Shown here one piece after another: positions 55,995 to 64,000 of a DNA stretch of 64,000 nt. Position numbers and translations under genes: made by a program. Position 1 is the stretch's first letter; each line of letters starts with the position of its first letter. Below the pieces are notes generated by a model that worked only from the letters and a program-made list of their open reading frames with translations, had not been told where the DNA came from and ran no database searches. Source of the stretch: Prevotellaceae bacterium UBA1075 (GTDB taxonomy: Bacteria > Bacteroidota > Bacteroidia > Bacteroidales > Bacteroidaceae); NCBI GenBank assembly GCA_002316015.1, contig DCCS01000044.1:74895-138894 (forward strand), read 5' to 3'.

Positions 55995-58445
55995 TTACTT
56001 TTCGGTGTGCTCGCCCGCATTTGGACGCTGTCCATAATGGCCATATACACCATAGTGGCCGTAGCGGCCGTAATTGCCGTACTTCCCGTACTTGCCATAG
56101 CCGTAGTAGTAACCATACTTTCGCTTGCGCAGGTCCACGCCATTGAGCACAAGGGAAATCTTAGGCATCTTGTCCCCTTGCTTGAGCTCGTTGATGAGCT
56201 TGAAGTTGGACTTGGGCGAGAAGTCGGCACGGCACACCATGAGTGTCATGTCGCCCACGCGGGCGATGGACAATGTGTCGCTCACCAAAGCCACGGGCGG
56301 CGTGTCGAGTATCACATAATCGTAGTGCTTGCGAAGTTCCAATATGGCATGGTCAAGTTGCACGCGGGAGATGAGTTCGCCCGGGTTGGGGGGTATGACA
56401 CCCGCAGGCAGGACATCCAGGTTGGGGTTGCACACGCCATGCAGTATCTGCCTGTCAAGCATCTCGTAGGACTCGTCGCTGCTGGACAGGAAGGTGGTGA
56501 TGCCACGCTTGTCCGAAGGCAGGCCAAAGAGTTTCACGAGTCGGGGCTTGCGGATATCCAGTCCCACAATGATGACATGCTTGCCCAGCAGGGAGAGTGA
56601 CATGGCGAGGTTGGTGCTGACAAACGTCTTGCCCTCACCTGGGACACAACTCGTGCACACGATAACCTTCTCGTCCCCCCCCAGCACAAAGCGCAAATTG
56701 GTGCGCAGACCGCGAAAGGCCTCCTCCATCATGTCGTTGGAGTTCTCGCGTACTGCCAGTTTGTGCTCTCCGTCATGCGACTTGGGAGCCAGCGGTATGT
56801 CGGCGATCAGGGGTATCTTGGTCAGTTTCTCCACATCCTCGCGACCTTCGATACGGTAGCGCAGCATGCCCAGCAGATACACCAGCCCTACGGGGAAAGC
56901 CATTCCGAGCACGAGCGCGCCCATCATGACCATCTTGCCCTTGGGCGACACCTTGCCCTCGCTCCTGGGCGCGTCGATGACACGCGCCTTGGTGGCAGTG
57001 CTGGCCAGGGAGATGAAATTCTCCTCACGCTTCTGCAGGAGCATCAGATAGAGCTCCGCCTTGATTTCCTGCTGCCGCGTGATAGTGTTCAGGTCGTGCT
57101 CCTGGGTGGGCACCTCGCTCACACGCTGGCTGAAGAGGCGGAACTGGCTGTCGGCACTGCGCTTCTGCGTGAGGATGTTGTCACGCACGTTCTTCAGGCT
57201 GAGCCGTATGCTGGGCCACATCTCCTCGAGTTGCGAAGTGATGCGCTTCACATAGGGGTTGTCGGCGCTTGACGACTTGAGCAGGCGGTTGCGCTGCAGC
57301 ACATAATCGTTGTACTTGTCGAGCATCTTGCTCATGTCGGCATCCTTCAGCCCCAGGTTTGAGGGGATGACGCTGAGCGCGTTGCGCGGGTCGTCCATGT
57401 AGTCGAGCAGCGCAGTCACCAGGTTGAGCTGTGTCTCCAGCTCCACCTGCTCCTTCTGGTACTCTGTGCTCTTGGTGAGGGCGTTGCTCGCGTCGTTGGT
57501 CAGATTGATGAGTTCGTTGCGCTTCTTGTATGACTCCAGGCTGCTCTCCGTCTCGTCCAGTTCCGAGCGTATGGCCTCGATGCGGCTCTTGAGGAACTCC
57601 TCGGTCTTGAGCGCCACCTCGTTCTTGTCCTCGTTTGCGTCCTCGTTGTAGCTCTTGAAGAGCTCGTTCAAGTAATCGACGGCCCGATCGGTCTGCGTGT
57701 CCACATACTTCAACTCGGCCACTGTGGTTGTCTTGCTGGTGGCGGTGGCCGAGAGGCGCGCGCCATAGGACTTTGCCGCCGCCTCAAGCGGCATGATGGT
57801 GGCATACATGTCCCGCGTGGTGGGCTCCGCTACGGGGTTGCGCTGAAGCGTGACAGTACCCACCGGGGTGCTGAACGAACCGGGCAGCGACTTCACGTCG
57901 CGCTCAAAGACCATGGGCTCCTTGGCCTTGGGCGCATACAGCTTGCCCTTGACATGCAGCCCGCTGCCCCTGCGGCTCACACGCAGGAGAATGAGCGACT
58001 GCATGTCGTCTATCTGGTTCCCCGGCATATCCACAATATAGGGATTGTCCTTGTACATCTCATGCTTGCGTATGCGCCCTTCCAGTTCATAACCCACATA
58101 GAGTTTCAGGGCCTTCACCACGCGCTTGCTGATGTTCGAACTGGCCAGGATCTCCAGCTCGTTGTCGAAGCCGTTAGAGTTGGATATCACTCCCATGCTC
58201 TCCAGCGCCATCTGCCCGCTGCGGTACATGGGCGAGCGTGAGTCCTCGTCCTTGACCAGAATCTTCATGCTGTACGCATACACGGGACGCGTGTAGCGCA
58301 GATAGCAGAAGGCAAGCCCCAGTGCCACGATGGTGGACAGTGCTATCCAGTACCAGTTGAGGACTATGATTTTCCACAAGGAGGCAAAGTCAAAACCGCT
58401 CTGCTCTTCCTCTCTGTTCTCTTCGTTTGCTACAAACTCGGCCAT
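55995..58445 (-). CDS. wzc: Wzc-like polysaccharide copolymerase / bacterial tyrosine autokinase
   Basis: 816-residue fusion of a Wzz-type chain-length region and a BY-kinase. TM1 is about WYWIALSTIVALGLAFCYL, a long periplasmic coiled-coil region follows, and TM2 is around residue 510 (MMGALVLGMAFPVGLVYLLG). The kinase has Walker A SCVPGEGKTFVSTN (about residue 605), A' VIIVGLDIRKPRL and B YDYVILDTPP. The C-terminal tail has a dense Tyr cluster made of YG repeats (KYGYYYGYGKYGKYGNYGRY). It regulates capsule or exopolysaccharide polymerisation through tyrosine phosphorylation. It has its own promoter, divergent from the sugar transferase gene. No Wza homologue lies in the window. Confidence 0.94.
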   Translation of the reverse strand: MAEFVANEENREEEQSGFDFASLWKIIVLNWYWIALSTIVALGLAFCYLRYTRPVYAYSMKILVKDEDSRSPMYRSGQMALESMGVISNSNGFDNELEILASSNISKRVVKALKLYVGYELEGRIRKHEMYKDNPYIVDMPGNQIDDMQSLILLRVSRRGSGLHVKGKLYAPKAKEPMVFERDVKSLPGSFSTPVGTVTLQRNPVAEPTTRDMYATIMPLEAAAKSYGARLSATATSKTTTVAELKYVDTQTDRAVDYLNELFKSYNEDANEDKNEVALKTEEFLKSRIEAIRSELDETESSLESYKKRNELINLTNDASNALTKSTEYQKEQVELETQLNLVTALLDYMDDPRNALSVIPSNLGLKDADMSKMLDKYNDYVLQRNRLLKSSSADNPYVKRITSQLEEMWPSIRLSLKNVRDNILTQKRSADSQFRLFSQRVSEVPTQEHDLNTITRQQEIKAELYLMLLQKREENFISLASTATKARVIDAPRSEGKVSPKGKMVMMGALVLGMAFPVGLVYLLGMLRYRIEGREDVEKLTKIPLIADIPLAPKSHDGEHKLAVRENSNDMMEEAFRGLRTNLRFVLGGDEKVIVCTSCVPGEGKTFVSTNLAMSLSLLGKHVIIVGLDIRKPRLVKLFGLPSDKRGITTFLSSSDESYEMLDRQILHGVCNPNLDVLPAGVIPPNPGELISRVQLDHAILELRKHYDYVILDTPPVALVSDTLSIARVGDMTLMVCRADFSPKSNFKLINELKQGDKMPKISLVLNGVDLRKRKYGYYYGYGKYGKYGNYGRYGHYGVYGHYGQRPNAGEHTEK

Positions 58446-58493
58446 GTCTTTAGTTCAGTCTGCGTTTATTTGCGTTGTTACTCTACTGAACCA

Positions 58494-58501
58494 CAAAAGT
58501 A
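58494..58501 (-). promoter_or_regulatory. -7 box (TACTTTTG) for wzc-wzi
   Basis: Minus-strand TACTTTTG with a TTG 19 nt upstream. Predicted start is near 58490 and the leader about 44 nt. Confidence 0.68.
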
Positions 58502-58596
58502 CACAATAATGGGGAATGCGCAAGCATTTCACGAAAAAAATGCCAACAAACCGATTTTTTCGCGCCCCGTAGGCCAAATGTCCCAATAAAGTATTG

Positions 58597-58604
58597 TACT
58601 TTTG
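58597..58604 (+). promoter_or_regulatory. -7 box (TACTTTTG) for the sugar transferase
   Basis: Plus-strand TACTTTTG, divergent from the wzc promoter about 100 bp away. Predicted start is near 58608, where an ATG-AAG-TAA triplet set begins. Confidence 0.62.
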
Positions 58605-58677
58605 CACATGAAGTAAAACGAACAAACGCGTGCCCTGCCATGCGCACCGCCGCACTGGGCAAACCACACACAGCCAG

Positions 58678-60093
58678 ATGATGAACAGCAGATATCCCGA
58701 AGAATCCACCGTCACCAGAATTTTTGTCAACGCGATAGACATCATGCTCCTGGGTGTCAGTTTCCTCACGACACACTATGCCCTCCTGCACACAGGACAG
58801 GAGTGGATTTCCATGGAGTTCACGCAGCGTTTCCTTGCCATAGCTGTATTGTGCTATGTGCCCGTGGCCGTGGCCTTTCCGCCCATCGCGCTGAGGCATG
58901 TGTGCAGCAGCGACAAGATAGCCGGCAACGTGTTTGCCACCTCCACGGCGCTTCTCGCGGTGTTTCTGCTGGCAATCCACCTGGCCAGGTACGACTTCTT
59001 TCCGCGTGCCTATTTGCTGGGTGTCTATGCGATGTTCACGCTGCTGCTGCTGAGCGAGCGCATCTTGATATTCAGGCATATGACCAACACGCGCCACAAG
59101 GGGGAAAGCCTGGCGCGCGTGATCCTGGTAGGAAACGGGGAGGAACTGCGCGAGCTGTACTATGACCTCAGGGACACCACATACGGCCTGGACATCAAGG
59201 GGCTCTTTGCCAACCCCGTGGACCGTCCCCTGCCCGATGGGGTGGTGCTGAGGGGCAAGCCCTTGCAGGCCATCGACTACCTGAAGGAGAACGCCGGGAA
59301 AATCGATGCGGTCTATTGCTCGATGGCCTCCCTGGACAAGGATCACGCCATGGAGCTGTACTCCTACTGCGAGAATAACCTCATACACTTCTTCATGGTG
59401 CCCGTCTTTGTCAACCTCACGCGCCGCCACATGGTCACCATGCAGATCGGAGGGTCGTTTGTCCTTGCGCCCCGCGAGGAACCCCTGCTCAGCATGGGCA
59501 ACCGAGCCATAAAGCGAGCCCTCGACCTGGTGGTCAGCGGCATCTTCCTGCTCACGCTGTTCCCGGTCATCTACGTCATTGTGGCCGTTGTCATCAAATG
59601 CCAGAGCCCGGGGCCGGTATTCTTCCTGCAGAAGCGCAGCGGGCTGCACGGCAAGGAGTTTTACTGCATCAAGTTCAGGTCCATGCACGTCAATGCCGAT
59701 GCCGACAAGGTGCAGGCCACCGAGCATGACCCGCGCAAGTTCCCCTTCGGTGACTTCATGCGCAGGACAAACATCGACGAGTTCCCGCAGTTCATCAACG
59801 TGTTCCTGGGCAGCATGTCCCTGGTGGGCCCGCGCCCGCACATGCTCGCGCACACCGAGGAGTACCGCAAGATTGTAGACCGCTACATGGTGCGCCACTG
59901 GGTGAAGCCTGGCATCACGGGCTGGGCACAGGTACAGGGCTTCCGTGGGGAGACACGCTACCTGAGCCAGATGGAGAACCGCGTGCATGCCGACATCTGG
60001 TATGTGGAGAACTGGACATTCTGGCTCGACCTGCGCATCATCGCGTCAACCTTCTTCAAGACCTTGCTCCACAAGGAGAAGAACGCCTACTGA
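58678..60093 (+). CDS. Initiating sugar-phosphate transferase (WcaJ/undecaprenyl-phosphate glucose-1-P transferase type)
   Basis: 471-residue PHPT-family membrane enzyme that loads the first sugar phosphate onto undecaprenyl phosphate. Four N-terminal membrane segments precede a Rossmann-like CoA-binding domain (VILVGNGEELRELYYDLRDT). A further membrane helix follows (LDLVVSGIFLLTLFPVIYVI). The catalytic domain has FFLQKRSGLHGKEFYCIKFR then SMH, TNIDEFPQFINVFLGSMSLV then GPRPH, and VKPGITGWAQV. The ATG at 58678 is followed at once by a second ATG; both are possible. It is divergent from wzc and begins the plus-strand series. Confidence 0.93.
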   Translation: MMNSRYPEESTVTRIFVNAIDIMLLGVSFLTTHYALLHTGQEWISMEFTQRFLAIAVLCYVPVAVAFPPIALRHVCSSDKIAGNVFATSTALLAVFLLAIHLARYDFFPRAYLLGVYAMFTLLLLSERILIFRHMTNTRHKGESLARVILVGNGEELRELYYDLRDTTYGLDIKGLFANPVDRPLPDGVVLRGKPLQAIDYLKENAGKIDAVYCSMASLDKDHAMELYSYCENNLIHFFMVPVFVNLTRRHMVTMQIGGSFVLAPREEPLLSMGNRAIKRALDLVVSGIFLLTLFPVIYVIVAVVIKCQSPGPVFFLQKRSGLHGKEFYCIKFRSMHVNADADKVQATEHDPRKFPFGDFMRRTNIDEFPQFINVFLGSMSLVGPRPHMLAHTEEYRKIVDRYMVRHWVKPGITGWAQVQGFRGETRYLSQMENRVHADIWYVENWTFWLDLRIIASTFFKTLLHKEKNAY

Positions 60094-60179
60094 GCGCGGC
60101 ACGACATCGCCCGCCCCAAGGGCAGGCGGCACACATTATATATAAATAAGAGACATATAACATAACAAGAATAACAGGA

Positions 60180-60803
60180 ATGTCATTTCTCAACAGGCTT
60201 TTCGGCCGGAAACAACAGGCCGGCAGCATGGTGGGCGGCATGGAGGACTTCATGCTGCTCATCCGCGTTTATTACCAGTCAAGCATCGCAGCACAGTTGG
60301 GTATAAGCAACCTCGCCGCCCTGCCCGACCTGCGCGTGTTCAAGCAGACGTACCATGTGCCCACCGTCAACAACAAGCTCGGGCTGGGCGAGAAGAAGCA
60401 GTGCAGGCGCATGATACAGGACATATACGCCATCCCGGACGACTTCTTCAAGGAAATCGACGCAAGCATGAAGCGGCACTGCCGCAAGCCACAGGACGTG
60501 CAGCCCTACCTGGCCGCCTTCCAGGGCTTCAGCCAGGACCTGATGATGCTCATGGGCAACCTCATGCAATGGAAATTCCGCCTCCCCTCATTCCTGCACA
60601 AGACCCTGCGCGGGATGGTGGCCAAGCAGGTGCACCAGGTGCTCACGCGCGTGGACTGGAAGGACGAGGGCGTGCGCAAAGCCTGCGTGTCGATACGCAG
60701 ATACCAGGCCATGCTGGACTACAGCGAGCGCTGGATGACCGAGTACGTATACACGCTGGTCATGCTGGCCAAGAAGGAACCGCGCAAAAACGGCGGGGAA
60801 TAA
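60180..60803 (+). CDS. Conserved protein of unknown function
   Basis: 207-residue soluble protein that I do not recognise. It starts MSFLNRLFGRKQQAG, then a helical region with MEDFMLLIRVYYQSSIAAQL, a YHVPTVNNKLGLGEKKQCRR stretch, and a long Met/Leu-rich helical part ending in KEPRKNGGE. There is no signal peptide or membrane segment. It has an AT-rich leader (TATATATAAATAAG) but no clean -7 box. It is 86 bp after the sugar transferase and 55 bp before the coiled-coil/zapA genes, so it could belong to either unit. Confidence 0.7.
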   Translation: MSFLNRLFGRKQQAGSMVGGMEDFMLLIRVYYQSSIAAQLGISNLAALPDLRVFKQTYHVPTVNNKLGLGEKKQCRRMIQDIYAIPDDFFKEIDASMKRHCRKPQDVQPYLAAFQGFSQDLMMLMGNLMQWKFRLPSFLHKTLRGMVAKQVHQVLTRVDWKDEGVRKACVSIRRYQAMLDYSERWMTEYVYTLVMLAKKEPRKNGGE

Positions 60804-60827
60804 CTTGTGAACTCCGGAAAAAAGGGC

Positions 60828-60835
60828 TACCTTTG
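60828..60835 (+). promoter_or_regulatory. -7 box (TACCTTTG) for the coiled-coil/zapA operon
   Basis: Plus-strand TACCTTTG with TTG at 60805-60807, 20 nt upstream. Predicted start is near 60839 and the leader about 20 nt. Confidence 0.68.
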
Positions 60836-60858
60836 TGCCAAAGGAGCAACCCGAACAC

Positions 60859-61155
60859 ATGAACGCGGAGATGGACGGCCTGCTGATGAGGCTGGAGACA
60901 CGGGCCCGGCAGCTCATCCTCAAGCACCGGGAACTCCAGGCCGAGAAGGACAGCCTGGAGGAACAGGTCACCGCGCTCCGGCAGGTGATAAGGAACCTGG
61001 AGGAGGACAACAGGCGGCTCCAGTTGAAGTATGACCATCTGAAGATGGCCAAATACATCGACATGGCCGACAGCAGCACAAAGGACCTGCACGGCCGCAT
61101 AAGGAAAATGGTGCGAGACATTGACCAGTGTGTGGCAATGCTAAAGGCAGACTAA
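60859..61155 (+). CDS. Short coiled-coil protein upstream of ZapA
   Basis: 98-residue protein dominated by a coiled coil (LILKHRELQAEKDSLEEQVT, LRQVIRNLEEDNRRLQLKYD), followed by a short helix. There is no membrane segment. The size and position directly before zapA (4 bp) fit a ZapB-like or otherwise division-associated partner, but the coiled-coil pattern alone is not diagnostic. The ATG at 60859 follows a good promoter. Confidence 0.8.
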   Translation: MNAEMDGLLMRLETRARQLILKHRELQAEKDSLEEQVTALRQVIRNLEEDNRRLQLKYDHLKMAKYIDMADSSTKDLHGRIRKMVRDIDQCVAMLKAD

Positions 61156-61159
61156 GGGC

Positions 61160-61456
61160 ATGGCAAGCGACACATTATCAATAACTATCCACTTCGGCAC
61201 AATGTGCATACCACTGCGCATCCCCAGGGAGCAGGAATATGCCTACAGACAAGCCGAAAGGCTGATCAAGGAAAGGTACAGTTTCTACACAAGCAAGTAC
61301 CCAGGCCAGACAGAGAACATCTACCTCGTCATGACGATGGTGGACATGGCTGTGCAGGCAAAGCAGAAGGAACTGGCCCTGGACATCACTCCTGTGGCCG
61401 AAAGGCTGCGCCCCCTGATCAGCGAATTGGAGTCCGCACTCGGTTCCGGAAAGTAG
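61160..61456 (+). CDS. zapA: Cell division protein ZapA
   Basis: 98-residue protein of the ZapA family, which crosslinks FtsZ filaments at the division ring. The N-terminal domain reads [20 protein letters not shown] then [15 protein letters not shown], and the C-terminal helix [19 protein letters not shown] fits the family. It is 4 bp after the coiled-coil gene and 94 bp before rny, a common order in Bacteroidetes. Confidence 0.88.
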   Translation: MASDTLSITIHFGTMCIPLRIPREQEYAYRQAERLIKERYSFYTSKYPGQTENIYLVMTMVDMAVQAKQKELALDITPVAERLRPLISELESALGSGK

Positions 61457-61550
61457 GCGCGCGACGCAGGAGCGGCCAGCGCGCGCTGTGACAGCAAAGC
61501 GAACAGAGAGAAGGAAAAGACCCCAACAAACAAAACAAAGCATTTTACAG

Positions 61551-63107
61551 ATGGAAATAATTATCGGATTGACGGCCGGCATGGTACTCTTCCTGGTACT
61601 GGCCGCCGCATGGTATTTCATCATCATACCCTCGAAGCGGGAGACCCTGACACGCGAGGCAAAGGAAGCGGCCGAGAAGGAAGCGGAGGTAATCAAGCAG
61701 AAGAAATTGCTCGAGGTAAAGGACAAGTTCCTGAGCAAGAAAGCCGAACTGGAGAAAGAGGTGCGGCAGCGCAACCAGCAGATACAGCAGGCCGAGAACA
61801 GGGTCAAGCAGCGCGAGCTCACGCTCAACCAGAAACAGGACGAGCTCACCAGGCGCAAGCAGGAGACCGAGTCGATGCGCCAGCGCCTGGAGACACAGCA
61901 GTCGCTGCTGCAGAAGCGCGAGGAGGAACTGGACGAGCGCAAGAACACCCTCATGGAACAGGAACGCAACAAGCTGGAGGAACTGTCGGGCATCAGTGCC
62001 AAGGAGGCCAAGGAACGGCTGGTGGAGGCTCTGAAGGACGAGGCGAAGACCAACGCGCAGGCATACATCAACGAGATCATGGACGACGCCAAGATGACGG
62101 CCAACAAAGAGGCGAAGCGGATCATCATCCAGACCATACAGCGCGTGGCCACCGAGACAGCCGTGGAGAACAGCGTGACGGTGTTCCACATTGACAACGA
62201 CGAGGTGAAGGGACGCATCATAGGGCGCGAGGGACGCAACATACGCGCCCTGGAGGCCGCCACAGGCGTGGAGATCGTGGTGGACGACACGCCCGAGGCC
62301 ATCGTGATAAGCGCCTTCGACCCCGTGCGACGAGAGATTTGCCGACTGGCCATGCACCAGCTGGTGGCCGACGGCAGGATACACCCGGCACGCATCGAGG
62401 AGGTGGTGGCCAAGGTCAAGAAGCAGGTCGAGGAGGAAATCATCGAGACCGGAAAGCGTACCACAATAGACCTGGGCATACACGGCCTGCACCCCGAGCT
62501 CATACGCATCATAGGCAAGATGAAGTACCGCAGCAGCTACGGGCAGAACCTCCTGCAGCACGCGCGGGAGACCGCGAACCTGTGCGCCGTGATGGCCAGC
62601 GAGCTGGGGCTGAACCCCAAGAAGGCCAAGCGCGCCGGACTGCTGCATGACATAGGCAAGGTGCCCGACGAGGAACCCGAACTGCCCCACGCCCTGTACG
62701 GAGCCAAACTGGCCGAGAAGTACAAGGAGAAGCCCGACATCTGCAACGCCATCGGCGCTCACCACGACGAGATGGAGATGACCACGCTGCTGGCTCCCAT
62801 CGTGCAGGTGTGCGACGCCATCAGCGGAGCGCGTCCCGGAGCGCGCCGCGAGATAGTGGAGGCATACATCAAGCGGCTCAAGGACCTGGAGAACATCGCC
62901 ATGAGTTACCCCGGCGTGGTGAAGACCTATGCCATACAGGCAGGCCGCGAACTGCGTGTCATCGTGGGCGCGGACAAGATAGACGACAAGCAGACCGAGG
63001 AACTGAGCAACGAGATAGCCACCAAGATCCAGAACGAGATGACTTATCCCGGACAGGTGAAGATAACGGTCATACGCGAGACACGCTCCGTGTCCTACGC
63101 CAAGTGA
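61551..63107 (+). CDS. rny: Ribonuclease Y
   Basis: 518-residue membrane-anchored endoribonuclease that begins mRNA decay. An N-terminal membrane anchor ([20 protein letters not shown]) is followed by a long coiled coil of about 150 residues, a KH domain ([20 protein letters not shown]) and an HD domain with [11 protein letters not shown] and [10 protein letters not shown]. The C-terminal [18 protein letters not shown] is conserved. The ATG at 61551 is chosen because the anchor begins there; the longer frame adds a basic stretch without support. It is closed by a good terminator. Confidence 0.95.
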   Translation: MEIIIGLTAGMVLFLVLAAAWYFIIIPSKRETLTREAKEAAEKEAEVIKQKKLLEVKDKFLSKKAELEKEVRQRNQQIQQAENRVKQRELTLNQKQDELTRRKQETESMRQRLETQQSLLQKREEELDERKNTLMEQERNKLEELSGISAKEAKERLVEALKDEAKTNAQAYINEIMDDAKMTANKEAKRIIIQTIQRVATETAVENSVTVFHIDNDEVKGRIIGREGRNIRALEAATGVEIVVDDTPEAIVISAFDPVRREICRLAMHQLVADGRIHPARIEEVVAKVKKQVEEEIIETGKRTTIDLGIHGLHPELIRIIGKMKYRSSYGQNLLQHARETANLCAVMASELGLNPKKAKRAGLLHDIGKVPDEEPELPHALYGAKLAEKYKEKPDICNAIGAHHDEMEMTTLLAPIVQVCDAISGARPGARREIVEAYIKRLKDLENIAMSYPGVVKTYAIQAGRELRVIVGADKIDDKQTEELSNEIATKIQNEMTYPGQVKITVIRETRSVSYAK

Positions 63108-63112
63108 GGGCA

Positions 63113-63129
63113 TCCCGCCTGTGGCGGGA
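63113..63129 (+). other. Small hairpin just after rny
   Basis: TCCCGCC and GGCGGGA with a 3-nt loop, close to the rny stop and 16 bp before the main terminator stem. It may stabilise the mRNA end. Confidence 0.45.
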
Positions 63130-63145
63130 CGCCATACGCACCATT

Positions 63146-63190
63146 CAGGGGAGGCAAGCCGATGCCGGCATTTGCCTCCCCTGCTTTTTG
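63146..63190 (+). terminator. Intrinsic terminator after rny
   Basis: A 12-bp stem (CAGGGGAGGCAA at 63146-63157 and TTGCCTCCCCTG at 63172-63183) with a GC-rich inner arm is followed by CTTTTTG. Confidence 0.85.
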
Positions 63191-63414
63191 TGGCGGGCAT
63201 GCGCGGGTGGCGCGGTGCTCTGGACACGTATATGGTGCTCTGGACGTATATAGAGTACACACGTGTGCGCGTCCCTTGCCCTGTCACTCTTCCTGGCGGG
63301 CCTGGCACTCCCCCGCGAGACGCGAGAGGCGACATGGGCAATGGGGCCTGGAGGTGGTGTCCTGCTGGCGGCGGCCCAGCCGCGTGCCGCAGGGCCGCAG
63401 TCCTGTGCTCCGGG
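63191..63414. other. Gene-free stretch with a direct repeat
   Basis: GGTGCTCTGGAC occurs at 63214-63225 and 63234-63245, 20 bp apart, each followed by a GTATAT-containing stretch, and then a CACACGTGTG palindrome at about 63260. No gene seen. Confidence 0.5.
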
Positions 63415-63834
63415 CTATATCTGCCACCACTTCTTCCCGCGCCTCACCTCTGTGGCGCTGTACTCCTCGCGCATAATCTCCTCATAAGTCTTCCTTTCTG
63501 AGATCATGCGGTAGATGGTGCCCCAGTCGGGCAGTCCCCCCACGTTGCGGTCATCTATCCACAGGTCCACCTTCAGCTTGCGGCTGAAGTGCATGTTCTT
63601 CTGCTCGTCCTCTTCGGGGAAGTCCTTGTTCACCGCATAGAACTCCACGCCCCTCTGCCTGCACCATTCCACAGCCTCGTCCAGCAGCCTGCCCTCGCGC
63701 ACGCTCCACAGGATCAGCTTGTGACGGTCTTGTATGAGCATCTTCAGCGTCTGCGTGGCAAAGGGTATCTCCTCGCCGATTTGGGGATAGCGGTGCTTCA
63801 CTATCGTGCCATCGAAATCTACTGCTATAGTCAT
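63415..63834 (-). CDS. HAD-like hydrolase, BT0820-type
   Basis: 139-residue small HAD phosphatase. The N-terminal motif is IAVDFDGTIV, with the nucleophile Asp and the +2 Asp; motif II Ser is in LILWSVREG; VDLWIDDRNVGG fits motif IV. The cap is minimal. The substrate is unknown; structural relatives are known from Bacteroides. The start ATG at 63834 lies about 24 nt after the predicted transcript start. Confidence 0.88.
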   Translation of the reverse strand: MTIAVDFDGTIVKHRYPQIGEEIPFATQTLKMLIQDRHKLILWSVREGRLLDEAVEWCRQRGVEFYAVNKDFPEEDEQKNMHFSRKLKVDLWIDDRNVGGLPDWGTIYRMISERKTYEEIMREEYSATEVRRGKKWWQI

Positions 63835-63862
63835 GTGTATCGTCTCGCTTGGTGTGAGGTTG

Positions 63863-63870
63863 CAAAGTTA
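63863..63870 (-). promoter_or_regulatory. -7 box (TAACTTTG) for the HAD hydrolase
   Basis: Minus-strand TAACTTTG, predicted start near 63859. Confidence 0.62.
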
Positions 63871-63946
63871 GGTGATTTTTCCCTTACCCGTAACCCCTTG
63901 GTCAGAAAAGGTTATCAAGGGGACACATTGCACCAGCATGCCGCAT

Positions 63947-64000
63947 GCCACCGCATCCGCCAACGCACCGCACTGCATCTGCCAACGCACCGCACTGCAT
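63947..64000. repeat. 22-bp tandem repeat, at least two units, cut by window edge (array 5)
   Basis: CAACGCACCGCACTGCAT begins at 63961 and again at 63983, 22 bp apart, preceded by a degenerate CCACCGCATCCGC unit. The array may continue past the window. The core TGCCAACGCACC is shared with array 4, and CATCTG(C/T)CAACG with array 3. Confidence 0.65.

Noticed and set aside
58608..58616. Two-codon ATG-AAG-TAA at the predicted sugar transferase transcript start
   Set aside because: It could be a minimal leaderless upstream frame, but a match this short is easily chance.
61457..61550. 6S RNA between zapA and rny
   Set aside because: The gap is only 94 bp, too short for a 6S RNA, and shows no long hairpin.
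61545..63341. 598-codon minus-strand frame opposite rny
   Set aside because: Antisense shadow of RNase Y with Leu/His-rich noise.

Overview
The window is a GC-rich stretch of a Bacteroidales chromosome, most like a Prevotella-type lineage, but the species cannot be named from this sequence. The evidence is the many promoters carrying the Bacteroidetes -7 box (TAnnTTTG, often with a TTG about 20 nt upstream), the family repertoire (DUF5683, DUF1460, type IX secretion plug protein, a topoisomerase I ending in toprim-associated repeats instead of zinc fingers, a Wzc with a Tyr-Gly tail) and the order parA-parB-DUF5683-transglycosylase-Rel. I count about 50 intact protein genes, the RNase P RNA, one or two decayed genes and several families of short intergenic repeats.

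Layout. 1-4592: a minus-strand operon for chromosome segregation, cell wall turnover and the stringent response. It is divergent from surE-lpxB (4772-6783). 6972-9952: flippase-like membrane protein, low-molecular-weight phosphatase and aroB, all minus. 10105-18702: a long minus-strand run. Its promoter-proximal part is an unusual cassette (secreted protein, HprK-like kinase, ER-type S26 peptidase, PqqD-like protein). It is followed by a TRIC channel, a type IX secretion plug protein, an AmpG-like muropeptide importer, a DUF1460 amidase and a large lipoprotein.

18703-21787 is the accessory zone. A more AT-rich menA lies between short direct repeats and between two members of a 22-23-bp repeat family, followed by a frameshifted gene remnant. 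21788-25494: DegQ protease, rnpB and a YihY/BrkB protein. 25871-31023: Nudix hydrolase, GH3 beta-glucosidase and GH36 alpha-galactosidase, closed by a strong terminator. 31318-38131: topA, aroK, speA, argB and an ECF sigma/anti-sigma pair. 38909-45103: large GH2 beta-galactosidase, alpha/beta hydrolase and the AzlCD exporter, converging on a minus-strand asparaginase/VanX-like pair (45112-46916).

47104-53683 is a metal-efflux operon (His/Cys-rich small protein, CusB, CusA, TolC). 54025-60093 is a capsule or exopolysaccharide locus: Wzi and the Wzc kinase on minus, with a divergent initiating sugar transferase on plus. 60180-63107 holds an unknown conserved protein, a coiled-coil protein, ZapA and RNase Y. 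A HAD-like hydrolase and the start of another repeat array end the window.

The two things I find most worth following are the kinase-peptidase-PqqD cassette at 16416-18702, and the dispersed intergenic 22-23-bp tandem repeats. Two of those arrays contain hairpins with the geometry of minus-strand terminators. Coordinates of weak starts, all promoter calls and all functions without catalytic motifs are inference from reading the sequence by eye; no searches were run.
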